A stretch of 64,000 nt of DNA from Lutraria lutraria (taxonomy: Eukaryota; Mollusca; Bivalvia; Venerida; Mactridae), in contig OZ026842.1 in NCBI GenBank assembly GCA_964023205.1, forward strand, positions 33,182,992-33,246,991, in the 5' to 3' direction. Positions 61,068 through 64,000 of this stretch are shown here, one piece after another (the first letter of the stretch is position 1; each line of letters begins with the position of its first letter). Below the pieces are notes generated by a model, which was not told the origin of the DNA, ran no database searches, and was given only the letters and a program-made list of their open reading frames with translations. A program made the translations under genes and the position numbers.

Positions 61068-61154
61068 TACAATCAAACCTGTAAAGAAATAAACCATTTG
61101 GAAAGACAGCATGTGACATGTATTTTAGGTGGCTGCTATTACAGGTCTAACCGT
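61068..61154. repeat. family A inverted-repeat element, copy 7 (deleted)
   Basis: ACAATCAAACCTGTAAAGAAA at the left and ACAGGTCTAACCGTA at the right, about 87 bases, with only the ends kept. Confidence 0.55.
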
Positions 61155-61247
61155 ATCAGAATGGTTGAAGCACTATACAACTGTTAAAAACAAAACTTTC
61201 TGAATTCTCATGTCTACTTTATTGTTTTACATCAGAACAATAAGTGG

Positions 61248-64000
61248 TTAACGTTTAGAGCACCCAGCATCGCATTTATAAAATGCTCTATCTGGAATAT
61301 ATCCAGGACATGTTAACAACCTGATGTCCACATACGACTGTATGTCCTGGTCAATGGTCTCACAATCTCCCTGTTCAATGTAAAAGGAAGCGGTTTCGTT
61401 AACAACAAATATCTCTAATGTAATAATGCACTATCAAATGACAATACATATACTATTTGCTCGTGTATCTACTTACAATTTTATACACTGTTGAACCTGG
61501 GCTGAAGCAATTGGAAAGAAAACCCACGATAAATCTACTTTCGATCTTGGAAACTCATATATTACATGTGATGAAATAGTAAAATTACTAGGAGTTGACA
61601 GTGATTTTAAACTTTAATCTTTGGATAATCATATTGGAAACATCTGTAAGAAGGCTGCTCAACAATTCAATATACTTAAATGGAAAGGAAATAATCTCAG
61701 CAAATTAAATAGACTAACCATATTTCATACTTTTATTCTGTCTAACTTTAATTTCTGTCCACTATCTTGGCATTTTTGTTCAGAAAGAAATTCTCAAAAA
61801 ATGGGAAGAATTCGAGAAAGAGCATTAAGATTTGTATCTGATGATGATCAGTCTTCCTACAATGAACTTCTGTCAAGGACCAAGCTTCCAACGCTTTATA
61901 TAAGACGTGTGAGAACAACGGCTCTAGAAACATTCAAAATTATTAACAGTTTGGCCCCTCCAGTCTTATCAAATCTTATTCAAAAACAAAATAATTCATA
62001 TAACTTCCGCTATTGTAATATGTTACTAATTCCATATGTGAGATCTACTAAAGCTGGTAAAAACTCCTTCAGGTATACAGTCCCTGTACTATGGAACTCC
62101 CTCCCGGAAGACTTTAGAAAATGTAACAGCTTCAATCAGTTCAAGGGGTTAATTTTAAATTGGAATGGGCAAAATTGTAAATGGAATGCTTGTAAAAATG
62201 ATATACAAATATATAATATAATTTGCTATTTTGAGTGCAGGGGTTGCATATTAACATGAATATATGTATTAATATTTTGTATATTTAACTGCATGCTATA
62301 TGTAATGTATGATGTATTTTTTTACTTTGCCTTCTTTTTATTGCCAATAATTGTGTATTATGCCTGATGTACTGCTATTTATCTCTTAATTATATATCTC
62401 ATAAATTTATTATTAGTATTAGTTACTTTTTATTTTGTTAATAGATGTTTTAGATGTGCTTTATTGCTAAAAGTCTGTATATTTTTAAACCATCAACTGT
62501 TTTTACAGCTCTTATATAATTTGTATAGTGTTGTTTACTCTAGATAAATGCAGTCGGCTCAAAAGGTTATGGCTTATGTTATACTGTTGTTTTCTTACCG
62601 ACTTTAAATAAATCTTCTCTTATCTAAAAGACCGCAAATGATCTAGGTTGTCAAGCGTATAACGGCTTTTTCGGATCCAAATACTGTAGTTTTCTTACAT
62701 ATCTGCTTAATGTTACACACAAATATTAATATTACAAACTAGTTCTGCCCAGTTATCATTATTTCTGTGATAATAACCTCAGATGTTTACGACGCATAGA
62801 CTTTTGTAAGAGTTGTTGCCCTTGTTGAAAAATAGAAAAAATATCAATTTCTGAAGATGCTGCGCGGTGACCTATTATTTTCTTTATTAAATTTGATTGA
62901 TACATATTCTGTGAGTTTGCATATTTTTACCGTCACAGGGGATCTTCTTTTGTCTTTAATCTTTGAAATTTGGCTACTTCTCCCAATGACTTAAAAGCAA
63001 ATTGAAAACAAGACAAAATCTCAAAGCATTGTCAATGTTTTTGCAAAAAGCTCACGGTATATAATTACGGTAAATCATTCTCTAACATGGACACCTATAA
63101 AAATTATGAACATTTCCAAAATATGTCTGCACAATTCAGAAATAATAATTTTAAACACAATACCAGAAGTTCGACTGCAGAATGTCCTCGAGCGCATTCG
63201 TTTCTCCAATAGGTCATCCACGTCAGGTCACATGTACAGTCAATGTTTGAGTTTGTTAAATCGAGTTTTTCCAAAGTGCGCAAGTTCTTGAATGATTGTG
63301 AAATTTTGGTCAGACTGGTTTCTTTCAGATAAAATTCCTATAAGTAATTTTATTGAAAATTATTATTTTTTTATTTTGGGTCAACAAATCTTTAGCAATA
63401 TTCGGCCACCGGTTCACTGAGCCAGTTCTCCTGGACTAAATTAACTTACCCTTCCACTATGAACTGGCAACTGCTTCACATGTAGATGAAAATCGACTTT
63501 GTTGTCAAACTTCCATGGAAGGGTATGACCAGCCGCGACCGAGAACTGAACCGGATCCTCGGATTACACATCCAGCGCACTAACCACTGGATCACAGCCG
63601 CGAGATCAACACAATGGTCATTATTCATCTATATACTTGAAGAAAATGCATTCGACAACCCTTTGTTAACTACAATCAATCTTGGGGTCAAAGTAAATTT
63701 GGATATATAGTCAAGTATTGGATGTAACAATATAAAGACCATTCCCCGATCAAGCCCTCCTTTTTGCAAGGTAACGAATTCAATATTACGGTATTCTACT
63801 GTACGAATGTCCAAATTCTGCAAACATCATGATTAAGTTATACATGTTTTCCAATAATGAACGCATCATACCATCGAACCAAAACGTATATCACAAAGGA
63901 TTTCCTCTTGAGTTCCGTATTGGCCACATGAAATAAACGTTTAGAATGTGAGTAACATTTACATACCTTTAACGAATCCAGTCCACAAGAAAAATTGTCA
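61248..64000 (-). CDS. third LRR-protein gene, spliced, 3' end only (runs off the window)
   Basis: Two exons are well supported on the minus strand. Exon 63337-63164 (58 codons, phase 0 at both ends) encodes the last LRR and the start of the C-terminal cap (LRTLEKLDL, then IDCTCDLTWMTYW). The terminal exon 61412-61248 encodes YIEQGDCETIDQDIQSYV, LLTCPG and a stop at 61248-61250. These match the caps of LRR 1 and LRR 2, including CETI. Upstream, a donor (AAG|GTATGT) after 63966 suggests another exon at 63966-64000, and an acceptor at 63817 precedes LRR-like residues NLDIRTVEYRNIEF; both are tentative. A LINE fragment lies in the last intron. Unlike its neighbours the gene has introns, so it may be closer to the ancestral form. 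Confidence 0.7.
61495..62625 (+). pseudogene. 5'-truncated non-LTR retrotransposon (reverse transcriptase C terminus and 3' UTR)
   Basis: The frame reads TCDEIVKLLGVDSDFKL, a stop at 61615-61617, then HIGNICKKAAQQFNILKW, FHTFILSNFNFCPLSWHFC and VLWNSLPEDFRKCNSFNQFK, the standard late part of a LINE reverse transcriptase ORF. An AT-rich 3' region follows and ends TTTAAATAAATC near 62610. The endonuclease and the catalytic reverse transcriptase core are absent, so it is dead. It is antisense within the last intron of the third LRR gene. Confidence 0.85.
63530..63602 (-). repeat. tRNA-like sequence (SINE head)
   Basis: On the minus strand, GATCCAGTGGTTAGTGCGCT (A box), an anticodon-like middle and GGTTCAGTTCTCGG (B box). 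Located in an intron of the third LRR gene. A functional tRNA is unlikely because the acceptor ends do not pair cleanly. Confidence 0.5.

Overview
The window looks like AT-rich nuclear DNA from a mollusc, most likely a bivalve. Genes are sparse, and several are split into small exons with GT/AG borders separated by kilobase introns. The protein families fit this reading: TNF-superfamily ligands, an expanded set of intronless Cys-loop receptor subunits, secreted leucine-rich-repeat (LRR) proteins and a mucin-type WxxW domain. The space between genes is full of short inverted-repeat elements, tRNA-like SINEs, minisatellites and fragments of non-LTR retrotransposons. The species cannot be fixed from sequence alone. 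All exon models were built by hand from splice sites and phase.

Layout. 1-15 kb: two tandem plus-strand genes for type II membrane TNF-family ligands (298 and 284 codons in the models), each with a transmembrane stalk exon, a basic cleavage-site exon and a C-terminal TNF fold spread over several exons. 15-17 kb: a 1.1 kb inverted-repeat element with a TAA target duplication and a tRNA-like sequence. 18-33 kb: a cluster of nicotinic-receptor-like Cys-loop subunits. Three are intact and intronless (18093-19403 minus, 20932-22272 plus, 31919-33244 minus). Three broken copies lie among them at the offset expected if an ancestral three-gene module was duplicated in tandem about 7.2-7.7 kb apart. 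The first module kept genes 1 and 2 and the second kept gene 3. 36-47 kb: a four-exon minus-strand gene for a single-pass membrane protein with signal peptide, one WxxW domain and a cytoplasmic tail with two PPxY motifs. Its second intron holds a 21-copy, 37-bp minisatellite. 50-58 kb: two intronless minus-strand genes for secreted LRR proteins. 61-64 kb: the 3' end of a third, spliced LRR gene that runs off the right edge, with a LINE fragment in its last intron.

How the genes may work together. Most of the predicted products are extracellular or cell-surface proteins: trimeric ligands, pentameric channels, LRR recognition-type proteins and a mucin-domain receptor. Shared function is not shown by the sequence; the grouping may only reflect local tandem expansion. 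The most notable new points are the reciprocal loss in the duplicated receptor module, the loss of canonical acetylcholine-binding residues in all three intact subunits, and the WxxW-transmembrane-PPxY architecture.
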